From: W0P28-013 sp051870755
Lineage (GTDB): Bacteria; Bacteroidota; Bacteroidia; Bacteroidales; Paludibacteraceae
Direction of reading: 5' to 3'
DNA: 64,000 nt
Assembly: GCA_051870755.1 (NCBI GenBank)
Contig: JBJECE010000012.1
Span: forward strand, 1-64,000
The notes beneath the pieces were generated by a model. It was not told the origin of the DNA and did not search any database. It saw nothing but the letters and a program-made list of their open reading frames with translations. Made by a program: the position numbers and the translations under genes. Below, in pieces: positions 1 through 8,175 of the stretch (position 1 is the stretch's first letter; every line of letters begins with the position of its first letter).

Positions 1-36
1 TAGTTTAGTTTTGTTTAGTTTATTTTCTGTCGACGC

Positions 37-135
37 AACCTCGGTACCAACCTCGATACTAACCTCGTCAGTAACCTCGTCAAAATTTGATGAGGTGGCT
101 TTTTTTGCACTAACCTCATCAGCAACCTCGTCAAA
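37..135. repeat. 12-bp tandem repeat with embedded palindromes
   Basis: The unit AACCTCGnnnnn starts at 37, 49, 61 and 73 in perfect 12-base register, and again at 112 and 124. The units at 73 and 124 each run into a near-perfect inverted repeat (CCTCGTCAAA/ATTTGATGAGG at 75-95; a one-base variant at 126-146). Positions 1-261 otherwise hold nothing I can call; a short minus-strand frame reads through the repeats as repeated RL-rich units but has no family support. Confidence 0.8.
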
Positions 136-261
136 ATTTGATAAGGTGTAAATTGTGGTGCCGTCGCCCGAGCGTGTTTCAAAATTGATGAGCCCGGCGG
201 AATCACGAAAAAAAGTGCGTAACAACGCACTTTTTCTGTTTTTTGTTCACCGGCGGTTGGA

Positions 262-1158
262 TTATCCGCGCAGTTTTAGTCCCGCAAAAATGGTGTCGGG
301 GCGCAAGGCAAAGACCGACGCCATTTCGCCGGCCATGCAAAAACCGCAGTCGTTGCAGATGTCGGTGCCTTCGCCGATGCAGTTGCCGCGCGAACCGTCC
401 GGATAGATGAAGTTGGTTACCCAACACCGTTTTTCGAAACGCATATCTTTCATTCTTTGGAGTCCAGACACGGAGTTCATGATGGGATAACCTTTGCGCT
501 TGTAGGCAATCACTTTGTCGATTATTTCATTGCGCAGCGCTTTGTCCACCATCAGATATTCGGTGCCGGGGAATGGCGTGTGAAAGTTGATTGAAATCAT
601 TTCGATGGCCGGATTTTGTTTGGCATATTCGATGGTTTCGTCCACACTTTCGTAATTGAGTGTGTTTACTACCATATTGACACTCAGATGTTTGTGTCCG
701 CACGAGGCGATATTTTTCTCCAAACGGGCAAATGTGCCTTTGCCGCGTACGGCTTCGTGGTAGTCGCCGATGCCGTCCAAACTGACCCAGATGCTGTCGG
801 CATGGCAGCCGGCGAAGGGCAGTTGCGCGTTGGTGGTGATGGTGGCCGAGTAGAATCCGATGCTTTTGGCGAGGTCTATCAGGTCGTTGATGCGGTGGTC
901 GCCATCGCGCCAAATGGTTACTTCGCCGCCTTCGAAATCGACAAAGCGCGAACCCAATCCGTAGGAGTATTCCAAATGTTGGCGCACTTCGTCGTAGGTC
1001 ATATTGTGCTGATTTTCTTGTTGATAGACGCTGCAGTGTTTGCATTGCAGATTGCAGCGGTCGCTGATGAAAAGCACTGTTTGTAAGGGGCGCTTGCGCC
1101 CGAAAAATCGCGCTTGTACAAACCACCAAGGCAGGTAGAAGAGTTGTTTGATGCTCAT
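262..1158 (-). CDS. Radical SAM protein with C-terminal Cys-rich segment
   Basis: 298-residue radical SAM enzyme. The [4Fe-4S]-binding CxxxCxxC motif reads CNLQCKHC near residue 35, followed by a partial TIM-barrel core (FEGGEVTIW, ITTNAQLPF, WVSLDGIGD). A second Cys group near the C-terminus (CIGEGTDICNDCGFC) could hold an auxiliary cluster, as in SPASM-like proteins. The substrate is not evident. The start is ATG 1158 (MSIKQLF); the longer frame to 1212 adds a poorly conserved basic tail. It is the last of three minus-strand genes, 56 bp after trmD. Family assignment is firm; function is unknown. Confidence 0.85.
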   Translation of the reverse strand: MSIKQLFYLPWWFVQARFFGRKRPLQTVLFISDRCNLQCKHCSVYQQENQHNMTYDEVRQHLEYSYGLGSRFVDFEGGEVTIWRDGDHRINDLIDLAKSIGFYSATITTNAQLPFAGCHADSIWVSLDGIGDYHEAVRGKGTFARLEKNIASCGHKHLSVNMVVNTLNYESVDETIEYAKQNPAIEMISINFHTPFPGTEYLMVDKALRNEIIDKVIAYKRKGYPIMNSVSGLQRMKDMRFEKRCWVTNFIYPDGSRGNCIGEGTDICNDCGFCMAGEMASVFALRPDTIFAGLKLRG

Positions 1159-1214
1159 GAGAATTCTTGTTTTCCGTTTGTGTTCAAAAGATGCAAAGCG
1201 GCATTGTGCCACTA

Positions 1215-1895
1215 TCAGTCGTCAAGCAGATGCGGCCGCAGTCGGCGCGTGCGTTCGACGGCTTGTTCGTGTTCCCACTCGGCTATTTTGCGTTCGTTGC
1301 CCGACAGCAGTATTTCGGGTACTTTCCAACCATTGAAGTCGGCCGGACGTGTGTAAACGGGCGGCGCTAACAAATTGTCCTGAAACGAATCGGAGAGCGC
1401 CGATTGTTCGTCGCCCAGCGCTCCGGGAATCAGCCGCACGATGGCATCGGTAACGATGGCTGCCGGCAGTTCGCCGCCTGTCAGCACATAGTCGCCGATG
1501 GTTATTTCGCGCGTTATCAGATGTTCGCGCACGCGATGGTCGATGCCCTTGTAGTGGCCGCACAAGATGATGATGTTCTGCACGAGCGATAGCCTGTTGG
1601 CCATGGGTTGCGTAAATTGTTCGCCGTCGGGCGTCATAAAGATGACTTCGTCGTAGGCGCGCTCGCTTTTGAGCTTTTCGATGATGCGGTAGATAGGCTC
1701 TATCTGCATCACCATGCCGGCTCCGAATCCGAATGCGTAGTCGTCCACGCGGCGATGTCGCAGGTCGGTGCTGTAGTCGCGCAAGTTGTGTACAACGATT
1801 TCGACCAAACCCTTGTCGCGCGCGCGTTTTACGATAGAGTTGCCCAACGGACTTTCGAGCAATTCCGGCAGTACGGTAATAATGTCGATTCTCAC
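1215..1895 (-). CDS. trmD: tRNA (guanine-N1)-methyltransferase TrmD
   Basis: SPOUT-class enzyme that methylates G37 of tRNAs with a G at position 36, using S-adenosylmethionine, which limits +1 frameshifting. It is 226 residues, a normal length. The N-terminus MRIDIITVLPELLESP, the VDDYAFGFGAGMVM segment and the trefoil-knot SAM-binding motifs (LCGHYKGID near 115, ITIGDYVLTGGELPA near 135) are all present. It lies alone here rather than in the rpsP-rimM-trmD-rplS operon seen in many bacteria. The stop lies 57 bp before the radical SAM start. Confidence 0.97.
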   Translation of the reverse strand: MRIDIITVLPELLESPLGNSIVKRARDKGLVEIVVHNLRDYSTDLRHRRVDDYAFGFGAGMVMQIEPIYRIIEKLKSERAYDEVIFMTPDGEQFTQPMANRLSLVQNIIILCGHYKGIDHRVREHLITREITIGDYVLTGGELPAAIVTDAIVRLIPGALGDEQSALSDSFQDNLLAPPVYTRPADFNGWKVPEILLSGNERKIAEWEHEQAVERTRRLRPHLLDD

Positions 1896-1917
1896 CTGAT
1901 GTTAATAGTTGAGCGTG

Positions 1918-3156
1918 TTAATGCACGCGTTTTACCTGATTCAATTCGAAAAAGTTGGACAGCGTTTGTGCGTGGTCGCCGCGTATCAAAACGTGATGGT
2001 TGCCCAATGGGTTCTGAAAGAAATAGTCGCACGATTCGTGCAGATGCAGACGCACCTGCGTGCGGCAAACGTCGTCGAAATCGGTGTTGTGCAGCAGTCG
2101 TGCCGACGATACGAAATATTCGTCCAGCGCATTGCCGCCGCATTTCACGAGCGTATAGTCGCCGTCGGGCAGGGTGCCTTGCACGGCCACGCCGCTCAAA
2201 CTCTCGAAATGGTTGCGCACGATGTAGGCTTGTGTCTGTTTCAGCCCGATGGTGCAATGCGCCAGCAGCAACGAGTTGGCTTTGGCGTCTATTTGCGAGG
2301 GATTGCACATGAAACCATCGCAGCCGGCTACCGTTTTGACAGCCAACATGGTGAATACGGTTTGCATGTCGCCTTCGCAGCCTGCTACGATGCCTTCGTC
2401 GTTGAGCAGCGACAAGGCCAGACAGCCGGTGGTGCCGATGCGCGGTATCAGCCCGAAACACTGAATGGTGAACGCGTCCAAATTGTGGCGCAGACACACC
2501 ACTTTTATCGCATTGTAGAGTCGATAGGCTTTCAATACGTCAGCCACTTGCGGTTCGCGCACGGCTTGAGCGTTTGCAATGAATTGTTCGGCATCGTGGC
2601 GTACTTCGTCGTCGGTGGTGGCGTTGAAGTTTTCTACAACCTCGTCCAATGCAATATCGACAAATTCAATGCCCCAGCGTTGGCGTGCTGCTGTGTAGTC
2701 CACGTTGCTGGCTATCAGCCATTTCGATGGTTCGCCAATGACACCGATGCGTTTGCCGGCCAGCAGATTTCGCTTGGCAAACAGGCGCTCGTAGGCGGTC
2801 AGTTCGGCCAACAAGGTCGGCTCGTCGCCGTGAATGATGCGGCACGAAGTGCCCTGACGGCGTGCCCATGTGCTGATTTCGAGCGAGGCGGCTAACGAAT
2901 TTTGCAGCCCGTCGGTCAGCAATACTATCGGTTTGGGCAGTTGGTCGTAGTAGTTACGAAAGAGATATTCGACACCGCCGCTGGAAATGAATACGAGTTG
3001 TAACTCGTTGCGTTCGAGGGCTTCGACGGCGTCCGGCGACACAATGTGCACGTCGTAGTGCGCGTCAAGCAGGTCGAATAATTGTCGGTGCGCATGACGA
3101 ATGGTGCCTTGCTTGTTCAGTTCCGACGCAAAAGTTATCAGGTTAAGATGTGTCAT
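1918..3156 (-). CDS. L-fucose/L-arabinose isomerase-family-like protein
   Basis: 412-residue protein resembling the COG2407 group (L-fucose isomerase and related proteins), cytoplasmic, with no signal peptide. Recognisable elements are an N-terminal alpha/beta region with SSGGVEYLFRNYYDQLP, a middle segment (GKRIGVIGEPSKW) and a C-terminal half with GLIPRIGTTGCLALSLLNDEG and CEGDMQTVFTMLAV. No sugar-catabolism genes are nearby, so the substrate cannot be inferred. ATG 3156 (MTHLNLI) is preferred to the longer frame because a TAACTTTG box on the minus strand near 3188 lies inside the longer frame. Annotate as isomerase-like only. Confidence 0.7.
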   Translation of the reverse strand: MTHLNLITFASELNKQGTIRHAHRQLFDLLDAHYDVHIVSPDAVEALERNELQLVFISSGGVEYLFRNYYDQLPKPIVLLTDGLQNSLAASLEISTWARRQGTSCRIIHGDEPTLLAELTAYERLFAKRNLLAGKRIGVIGEPSKWLIASNVDYTAARQRWGIEFVDIALDEVVENFNATTDDEVRHDAEQFIANAQAVREPQVADVLKAYRLYNAIKVVCLRHNLDAFTIQCFGLIPRIGTTGCLALSLLNDEGIVAGCEGDMQTVFTMLAVKTVAGCDGFMCNPSQIDAKANSLLLAHCTIGLKQTQAYIVRNHFESLSGVAVQGTLPDGDYTLVKCGGNALDEYFVSSARLLHNTDFDDVCRTQVRLHLHESCDYFFQNPLGNHHVLIRGDHAQTLSNFFELNQVKRVH

Positions 3157-3457
3157 ATTATATATTGGGTGTACAATTTTTTGCAAAGTTACACTATTTT
3201 TCGACAGCAAACAAACGAATCTGCACAAAAAAATGTGTCGGGTGGTGTATTTTTGCCGATGGTGGTCGCCGAGCGTTTGCCGATGTCAAAATAAAGTTGT
3301 AATTTTGCAGCACCTTAAATGCCATGTTTTAACACCGCACGGTTGGCCAATCGTCCATCCTGAAGCACAAACCTAATTTTCCAACACGGCTCGTTGGGCG
3401 GTCGGGTGTGGCTGTCGCCACGCGGCCATAGTTTCGGCGGGCGCAAACATTGTATTT
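3157..3457 (+). promoter_or_regulatory. Divergent intergenic region with tandem plus-strand promoters and a long leader
   Basis: About 300 bp between divergent genes. Two plus-strand -7 boxes are visible, TATTTTTG at 3248-3255 and TAATTTTG at 3300-3307. Start from the second would give a leader of roughly 145 nt before the transporter ATG. The leader contains a near-palindrome around GGTTGGCCAATC and a small hairpin GTGGC-TGTC-GCCAC. I do not recognise a known riboswitch. A minus-strand TAACTTTG near 3188 serves the isomerase-like gene. Confidence 0.55.
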
Positions 3458-4819
3458 ATGGAACATCATAAACGAACGCATTTCGGCTCGAAAGTCGGTG
3501 TAGTGATGGCGGCTGCCGGTTCGGCCGTGGGACTTGGCAATATCTGGAAATTTCCGTACGAAGTGGGGCAGAATGGCGGCGCCGCATTTCTGCTCATTTA
3601 TGTGTTGTGCGTGGTGCTGTTGGGCATGCCGGTCATGTTGTCCGAGTTTCTTATCGGGCGGCGTGCGCGTGCCAATGTGGCCGGTGCTTTCCGCAAACTC
3701 TCCGGCGGAAACCGCTGGGTGCTGATGGGCTTGCTTGGTGTGGTTTGCGCATTTTTCATCTTGTCGTTCTATTTTGTAGTGGCCGGTTGGGGCATCGAGT
3801 ATATCTATCAGGCGGTGTGCAACAATTTTGCCGGCAAAACGACCGACGACCTTGCTCGCTTTTTCGCCGATTTCTCGTCGTCGCCGTTCCGACCATTGTT
3901 GTGGGACGTGGTGTTCATACTGCTGACGCTCTATGTGGTGGTGGCCGGTGTCGAAAAAGGCATCGAACGCTATTCCAAAATTCTGATGCCGTTTTTGCTG
4001 CTGATTCTGATTTTGTTGTGCGTACGCTCGATAACGATGGAGAATGCTTCTGCCGGATTGTCGTTTCTGTTCAAACCCGATTTTTCGAAAATCACGCCGA
4101 CCGTCATTCTGAGTGCTTTGGGGCAGGCGTTTTTCTCACTCAGTTTGGGCTTGGGTTGTATGATTACTTATGGTTCGTACATCCGGAGCGACAACAATCT
4201 GATGCGTACCGTGGCGCAAGTGTCGGTGCTCGATACGATAGTTGCCGTCTTGTCGGGCGTGGCCATTTTTCCGGCTGTATTTGCGCTTGGCATCAATCCG
4301 GCACAAGGACCGCAGTTGGTGTTTGTTACCTTGCCAAGCGTGTTTACCCAGATGCCGGGCGGTTACATTTTTGCCATCTTGTTTTTTGTGCTGTTGTCCA
4401 TTGCGGCGCTCACTTCCACCATATCTATTTTGGAGATTATAGTGGCGTTTGTGTCGGAGGAGTTTCATTGCTCGCGCAAAAATGCCGCCATCGTAACATC
4501 GTTGGTCATTGTCATTTCCAGCGCCTTGTGCTCGCTGTCGCTGGGTGCCGATACGCGCCTGACGTTGTTCGGACGCACGTTGTTCGATTGGTGCGACTTC
4601 CTGGTGTCGAAAATTCTGATGCCGGTCGGCGGATTTTTCATCGCCATATTTGTGGGCTGGTTTTGCAGCAAAAAAGATGTGCGTGAGGAGTTGTCGCACG
4701 GCGCTACCGTTTCGGGGTGGTTTGTGAATACATTCCTGTTTCTGATGCGTTTTGTGGTGCCTATCGCCATTCTGCTGATATTCCTCAACGAACTTGGCGC
4801 GTTCGCACTGCTGTCGTAG
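3458..4819 (+). CDS. Sodium-dependent transporter, NSS/SNF family
   Basis: 453-residue inner-membrane Na+-coupled symporter of the neurotransmitter:sodium symporter family, which in bacteria imports amino acids or related amines. The signature unwound TM1 segment GSAVGLGNIWKFPY is at residues 21-34, followed by about 11 further hydrophobic helices. The substrate is not deducible from sequence alone. It is monocistronic: it has its own promoters upstream and a strong hairpin terminator 27 bp downstream. Confidence 0.93.
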   Translation: MEHHKRTHFGSKVGVVMAAAGSAVGLGNIWKFPYEVGQNGGAAFLLIYVLCVVLLGMPVMLSEFLIGRRARANVAGAFRKLSGGNRWVLMGLLGVVCAFFILSFYFVVAGWGIEYIYQAVCNNFAGKTTDDLARFFADFSSSPFRPLLWDVVFILLTLYVVVAGVEKGIERYSKILMPFLLLILILLCVRSITMENASAGLSFLFKPDFSKITPTVILSALGQAFFSLSLGLGCMITYGSYIRSDNNLMRTVAQVSVLDTIVAVLSGVAIFPAVFALGINPAQGPQLVFVTLPSVFTQMPGGYIFAILFFVLLSIAALTSTISILEIIVAFVSEEFHCSRKNAAIVTSLVIVISSALCSLSLGADTRLTLFGRTLFDWCDFLVSKILMPVGGFFIAIFVGWFCSKKDVREELSHGATVSGWFVNTFLFLMRFVVPIAILLIFLNELGAFALLS

Positions 4820-4845
4820 TAAGCAAACAGCCGGATAAACAAAAG

Positions 4846-4886
4846 AGAGGGTAACACGTTCGTTAGTAACTTGTTACCCTCTTTTT
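4846..4886. terminator. Bidirectional intrinsic terminator
   Basis: Perfect 11-bp stem AGAGGGTAACA (4846-4856) / TGTTACCCTCT (4872-4882) followed by a T-run on the plus strand and preceded by an A-run. It sits between the transporter gene and the convergent tRNA-Ser and can end both transcripts. Confidence 0.9.
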
Positions 4887-4889
4887 CTG

Positions 4890-4976
4890 CGGAAGCTGGG
4901 GGATTCGAACCCCCGGTACGGAAACCCGTACGGCAGTTTAGCAAACTGCTGGTTTCAGCCACTCACCCAAACTTCC
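4890..4976 (-). tRNA. tRNA-Ser (GCU anticodon)
   Basis: Class II tRNA read on the minus strand: acceptor GGAAGTT/AGCTTCC, anticodon loop with GCT (AGTTTGCTAAACT), a long variable arm formed by CCGTACGG...CCGTACC, and the T-loop GGTTCGAATCC. The discriminator is G, as expected for serine. The genome continues with CA rather than CCA, so the 3' end must be added by the CCA-adding enzyme. Confidence 0.95.
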
Positions 4977-5129
4977 GTGTCTGACTTATAATTTAAGCGG
5001 TGCAAAGGTAATACAAAAAATCGGTTAAGCCAAATTTTTAGTCGAAAACTTTGTTTGTTTTTGATAATCAGATATTTGCGCAGTGCGTGTGGCGCGTAAA
5101 TTGGGTTTTAACGTATTTTCTTCGATTTT

Positions 5130-5163
5130 TTTGCGGCTGTCCGAAAATAAATGTCTATCTTTA
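5130..5163 (+). promoter_or_regulatory. Bacteroidota-type promoter for mltG
   Basis: A -33-like TTTG (5130-5133) lies 22 bp upstream of a -7-like TATCTTTA (5156-5163). Transcription would begin about 25-30 nt before the proposed TTG start, which rules out the longer frame beginning at 5051. Confidence 0.6.
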
Positions 5164-5191
5164 CACCTCGGAAATCAAATTTATTTTTGCA

Positions 5192-6247
5192 TTGAAAAAG
5201 AAACAACATCGCACCTTGTGCGCCGTCGTCTGCACACTGATTTTGGTGGCGGCCGTCGTTTGCGTTTATCTTTGGCAGTCGGAGTTTCGTCCGGCATTTC
5301 GCGTGGCCGATGGTGCGCCGGATCGCTTGTGCGTATATGCCGGCGCTATGCTCGACGATGTGTGCAGCCAACTTGAACTTGCCGGTTTTACCGACGATGC
5401 TTCGTCGTTCCGGCGCTATATGCTGCGTCATGGTTATGGCGCGCGCATCAAGTCCGGCAGTTATTGCATAGCCGATGGCATGACAAATCGCACGCTGGCG
5501 CAACGACTTGTCGCCGGCATGCAGCAACCGGTGAAGTTGCGTTTCAACAACATCCGGCTCAAAGCCGATTTGGCATCGCGGCTGGCGCAGCAGTTGATGC
5601 TCGACTCGGCCACAATTCATCAACATTTGACCGATGCCGCATTCTTGGAAAAATATCAGGTTACGCCCGAAACGGTGCTAACACTCTTTATACCAAATAC
5701 ATACGAAGTTTATTGGACAATGACGATTGACGATTTGTTTGATCGGATGCAGCGCGAATACAATCGCTTTTGGACGGAGGAGCGGCGCACCAAGGCGGCA
5801 GCGGCAGGGTTGTCGCCGGTCGAAGTGGCGGTGTTGGCGTCCATTATCGACGAGGAGACCAATATCGCGTCCGACAAACCGATAATTGCCGGTCTGTATA
5901 TCAATCGCTTGCGGCGCGGAATGCCGTTGCAGGCCTGCCCGACGGTGCGGTATGCTGTTGGCGATTTTTCGCTGACGCGCGTGTTGAAGGAACATACGCA
6001 AATCGATTCGCCGTATAATACATACAAACATCTCGGTTTGCCACCGGGGCCTATTCGCATGGCCAGCATCGTGGCGATAGATGCGGTGTTGAATTATCGG
6101 CCAAGCAAATATCTGTATATGTGTGCATCCGACAAAATGGATGGTACGCACAATTTTGCTGCCACGCTGACCGAGCACAATGGCAATCGCGCAAAATACC
6201 AACGCGCTTATGCCCGATGGGCTAAAGAACACAATGTCAAAAAATAA
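5192..6247 (+). CDS. mltG: Endolytic transglycosylase MltG (YceG family)
   Basis: Membrane-anchored lytic transglycosylase that cuts nascent glycan strands and sets peptidoglycan strand length. The start is taken as TTG 5192, since the frame to 5051 spans the promoter; this gives 351 residues. A short basic N-terminus precedes one TM helix (VVCTLILVAAVVCVYLW), followed by the periplasmic YceG domain. The active-site block reads ASIIDEETN where the family usually has [IV]ExET, so the first acid is Asp instead of Glu, and the later LQxDPT motif reads LQACPT. The family is clear from INRLRRGMPLQ and YNTYKHLGLPPGPI; activity may be altered. Next gene: serA, 25 bp downstream. Confidence 0.88.
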   Translation: MKKKQHRTLCAVVCTLILVAAVVCVYLWQSEFRPAFRVADGAPDRLCVYAGAMLDDVCSQLELAGFTDDASSFRRYMLRHGYGARIKSGSYCIADGMTNRTLAQRLVAGMQQPVKLRFNNIRLKADLASRLAQQLMLDSATIHQHLTDAAFLEKYQVTPETVLTLFIPNTYEVYWTMTIDDLFDRMQREYNRFWTEERRTKAAAAGLSPVEVAVLASIIDEETNIASDKPIIAGLYINRLRRGMPLQACPTVRYAVGDFSLTRVLKEHTQIDSPYNTYKHLGLPPGPIRMASIVAIDAVLNYRPSKYLYMCASDKMDGTHNFAATLTEHNGNRAKYQRAYARWAKEHNVKK

Positions 6248-6272
6248 CCATTCACTTAAATCGTAACGAAAT

Positions 6273-7190
6273 ATGAAAATTCTTATTGCCACCGAAAAAC
6301 CATTTGCTGCCGCTGCAGTCAGCGGTATGCGTACCATTGTCGAAGAAGCCGGCTGCGAGTTGGCGTTGCTCGAAAAATATACCGACAAAGAACAACTCTA
6401 TGCCGCTGTGGCCGATGTCGAAGGTCTGATTGTGCGTTCCGACAAAGTAACGGCCGATGTCATTGCACACGCTCCGAAATTGAAGGTAGTGGTGCGTGCC
6501 GGCGCCGGTTACGACAACATCGACTTGGCGGCTTGCACGGCGCAACACATCGTGGCGATGAATACGCCCGGCCAAAATTCCAATGCTGTGGCCGAATTGG
6601 CGCTCGGACTGATGATATACATGGCGCGCAACAACTTTAATCCGGGTACCGGCTCCGAACTCAAAGGCAAAACCCTTGGCATTCAGGCCTATGGCAATGT
6701 GGGACGGCTTGTGGCTCGGCTGGCGCAAGGCTTTGGTATGCAGGTCGTGGCGTTCGACCCGTTTGTGCCGGCCGCGAAAATGGAGGCCGACGGCGTTACT
6801 CCTATTACTGATTTGACCGAGTTGTACAAACGCTCCGATTATGTGTCGTTGCATATTCCGGCCAACGACCAAACCCGCAAATCCATCAATCGCAGCCTGA
6901 TGAGCCTGATGCCGAAAGGCGCATGTTTGGTCAATACGGCGCGCAAAGAGGTTATCGACGAGGCTGATTTGGCCGCGGTGCTGGCCGAACGCCCCGATTT
7001 CAAATATGTGGCCGATGTAGCGCCCGATTCGTTGGCAACGCTACGCGAACAATTTGGTACGCGCGTGTTTGCCACACCGAAAAAAATGGGTGCTGAAACT
7101 GCCGAAGCCAACATCAATGCCGGCTTGGCGGCTGCGCGTCAGGCGGTGGGCTATCTGAAAGATGGCGTCGATCGCTTTCGGGTGAATTGA
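6273..7190 (+). CDS. serA: D-3-phosphoglycerate dehydrogenase, short Bacteroidota form
   Basis: 305-residue NAD-dependent D-2-hydroxyacid dehydrogenase; oxidises 3-phosphoglycerate in the first step of serine synthesis. Visible are the catalytic/substrate Arg in VNTARKEVIDE, the Rossmann motif GIQAYGNVGR and VVRAGAGYDNID. It lacks the C-terminal ACT domain of long SerA proteins. Where the superfamily usually has the catalytic His the sequence is ATPKKMGAETAEANINAG, with Lys; the same ATPKKMGA block occurs in Bacteroides proteins annotated as SerA, so this is lineage-typical. serC is not adjacent in this window. xerD starts 4 bp after the stop. Confidence 0.85.
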   Translation: MKILIATEKPFAAAAVSGMRTIVEEAGCELALLEKYTDKEQLYAAVADVEGLIVRSDKVTADVIAHAPKLKVVVRAGAGYDNIDLAACTAQHIVAMNTPGQNSNAVAELALGLMIYMARNNFNPGTGSELKGKTLGIQAYGNVGRLVARLAQGFGMQVVAFDPFVPAAKMEADGVTPITDLTELYKRSDYVSLHIPANDQTRKSINRSLMSLMPKGACLVNTARKEVIDEADLAAVLAERPDFKYVADVAPDSLATLREQFGTRVFATPKKMGAETAEANINAGLAAARQAVGYLKDGVDRFRVN

Positions 7191-7194
7191 TACG

Positions 7195-8103
7195 GTGAAT
7201 ACCAATCAACAACTTCCCGCTGTCAGACGTTTCAAGGCCTATTTGACGTTGGAACGTTCGCTGTCGGACAACACCGTCGAGGCCTATGCGCGCGATGTGC
7301 TGTTGCTCCTCGACTTCCTCGATGAGCGACATATCGACTACAAATCAGCCACATGCGCCGATTTGGAGTCGTTCGTCATAGAACTTGGTCAACTTGGTTT
7401 GCAGGCACGGTCGCAGGCGCGTGTCGTGTCGGGCGTGAAAGCGTTTTACAATTTTCTGACTTACAATAACGAAATCGCTGCCGACCCGACCGAACTGCTG
7501 CAACAGCCCAAATTGCCACGCTATTTGCCCGAAGTGTTGTCAATCGGCGAGATAGAGGCCATTTTGGCGGCAATCGATCTGTCGTTGCCCGACGGACATC
7601 GCAATCAGGCGATGATAGAGATGCTCTACGGGTCGGGGCTGCGCGTGTCGGAGTTGGTGAATCTGAAGTTGTCGCATCTGTTCCTCGACATACACTGCGT
7701 CAAAGTCGAGGGCAAGGGCAGTAAACAACGTTTGGTGCCGTTGTCGGCGCCGGCCGAAGAGGCTATCGGCTGTTGGCTTATCGATCGTAATGCGTTGCCC
7801 ATACAGCGCGGACAAGAGGATTTTGTCTTTCTCAACCGACGCGGTCATCAACTGACACGCAACATGGTGTTCCTGATTGTCAAAAAGTTAGCCGCAGCGG
7901 CAGGTGTCAAAAAGACAATATCGCCCCACACGTTTCGCCATTCGTTTGCCACACATCTGCTCGAAGGCGGCGCCAATCTGCGTGCCATTCAGGAGATGCT
8001 CGGACACGAAAGCATACTCACTACCGAAATTTATACGCATGTCGATATGACGTTTTTGCGCACCGAAATCATCGACAAACACCCGCGCAACAAACATCGC
8101 TGA
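7195..8103 (+). CDS. xerD: Tyrosine recombinase XerD
   Basis: 302-residue site-specific recombinase; with XerC it resolves chromosome dimers at dif. The N-terminal SAM-like core-binding domain covers residues 1 to about 95. The catalytic set is complete: Arg in GSGLRVSEL, Lys in GKGSKQRLVP, HTFRHSF, His in LGHESILTTEIYTH and the nucleophilic Tyr in that last motif. It uses a GTG start 4 bp after serA, so the two are probably co-transcribed. The XerD rather than XerC label rests on its free-standing context; XerC is encoded at 54258. Confidence 0.88.
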   Translation: MNTNQQLPAVRRFKAYLTLERSLSDNTVEAYARDVLLLLDFLDERHIDYKSATCADLESFVIELGQLGLQARSQARVVSGVKAFYNFLTYNNEIAADPTELLQQPKLPRYLPEVLSIGEIEAILAAIDLSLPDGHRNQAMIEMLYGSGLRVSELVNLKLSHLFLDIHCVKVEGKGSKQRLVPLSAPAEEAIGCWLIDRNALPIQRGQEDFVFLNRRGHQLTRNMVFLIVKKLAAAAGVKKTISPHTFRHSFATHLLEGGANLRAIQEMLGHESILTTEIYTHVDMTFLRTEIIDKHPRNKHR

Positions 8104-8125
8104 AAAAAATGGCGGCGAAGATGCG

Positions 8126-8154
8126 TTTGTCGGTTGTTTTTTTTTGTATTTTTG
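8126..8154 (+). promoter_or_regulatory. Promoter for the PP-loop gene
   Basis: TTTG (8126-8129) and TATTTTTG (8147-8154). The predicted transcript start near 8159 excludes the in-frame upstream ATG at 8134 and supports GTG 8176 as the start. Confidence 0.6.
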
Positions 8155-8175
8155 CAACTCGGAATCAATAGAATC

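Noticed and set aside
1909..2895. 328-codon plus-strand frame opposite the isomerase-like gene
   Set aside because: Shadow frame; no promoter or motif, while the minus frame shows family features.
5051..5191. 47-codon N-terminal extension of MltG
   Set aside because: It spans the probable promoter and lacks similarity; the TM helix normally sits near the N-terminus.
7195..8103. XerD plus nearby sequence as a sign of a mobile element
   Set aside because: No attachment-site repeats, transposition genes or foreign cargo; the gene fits a housekeeping XerD, and XerC is present at 54258.
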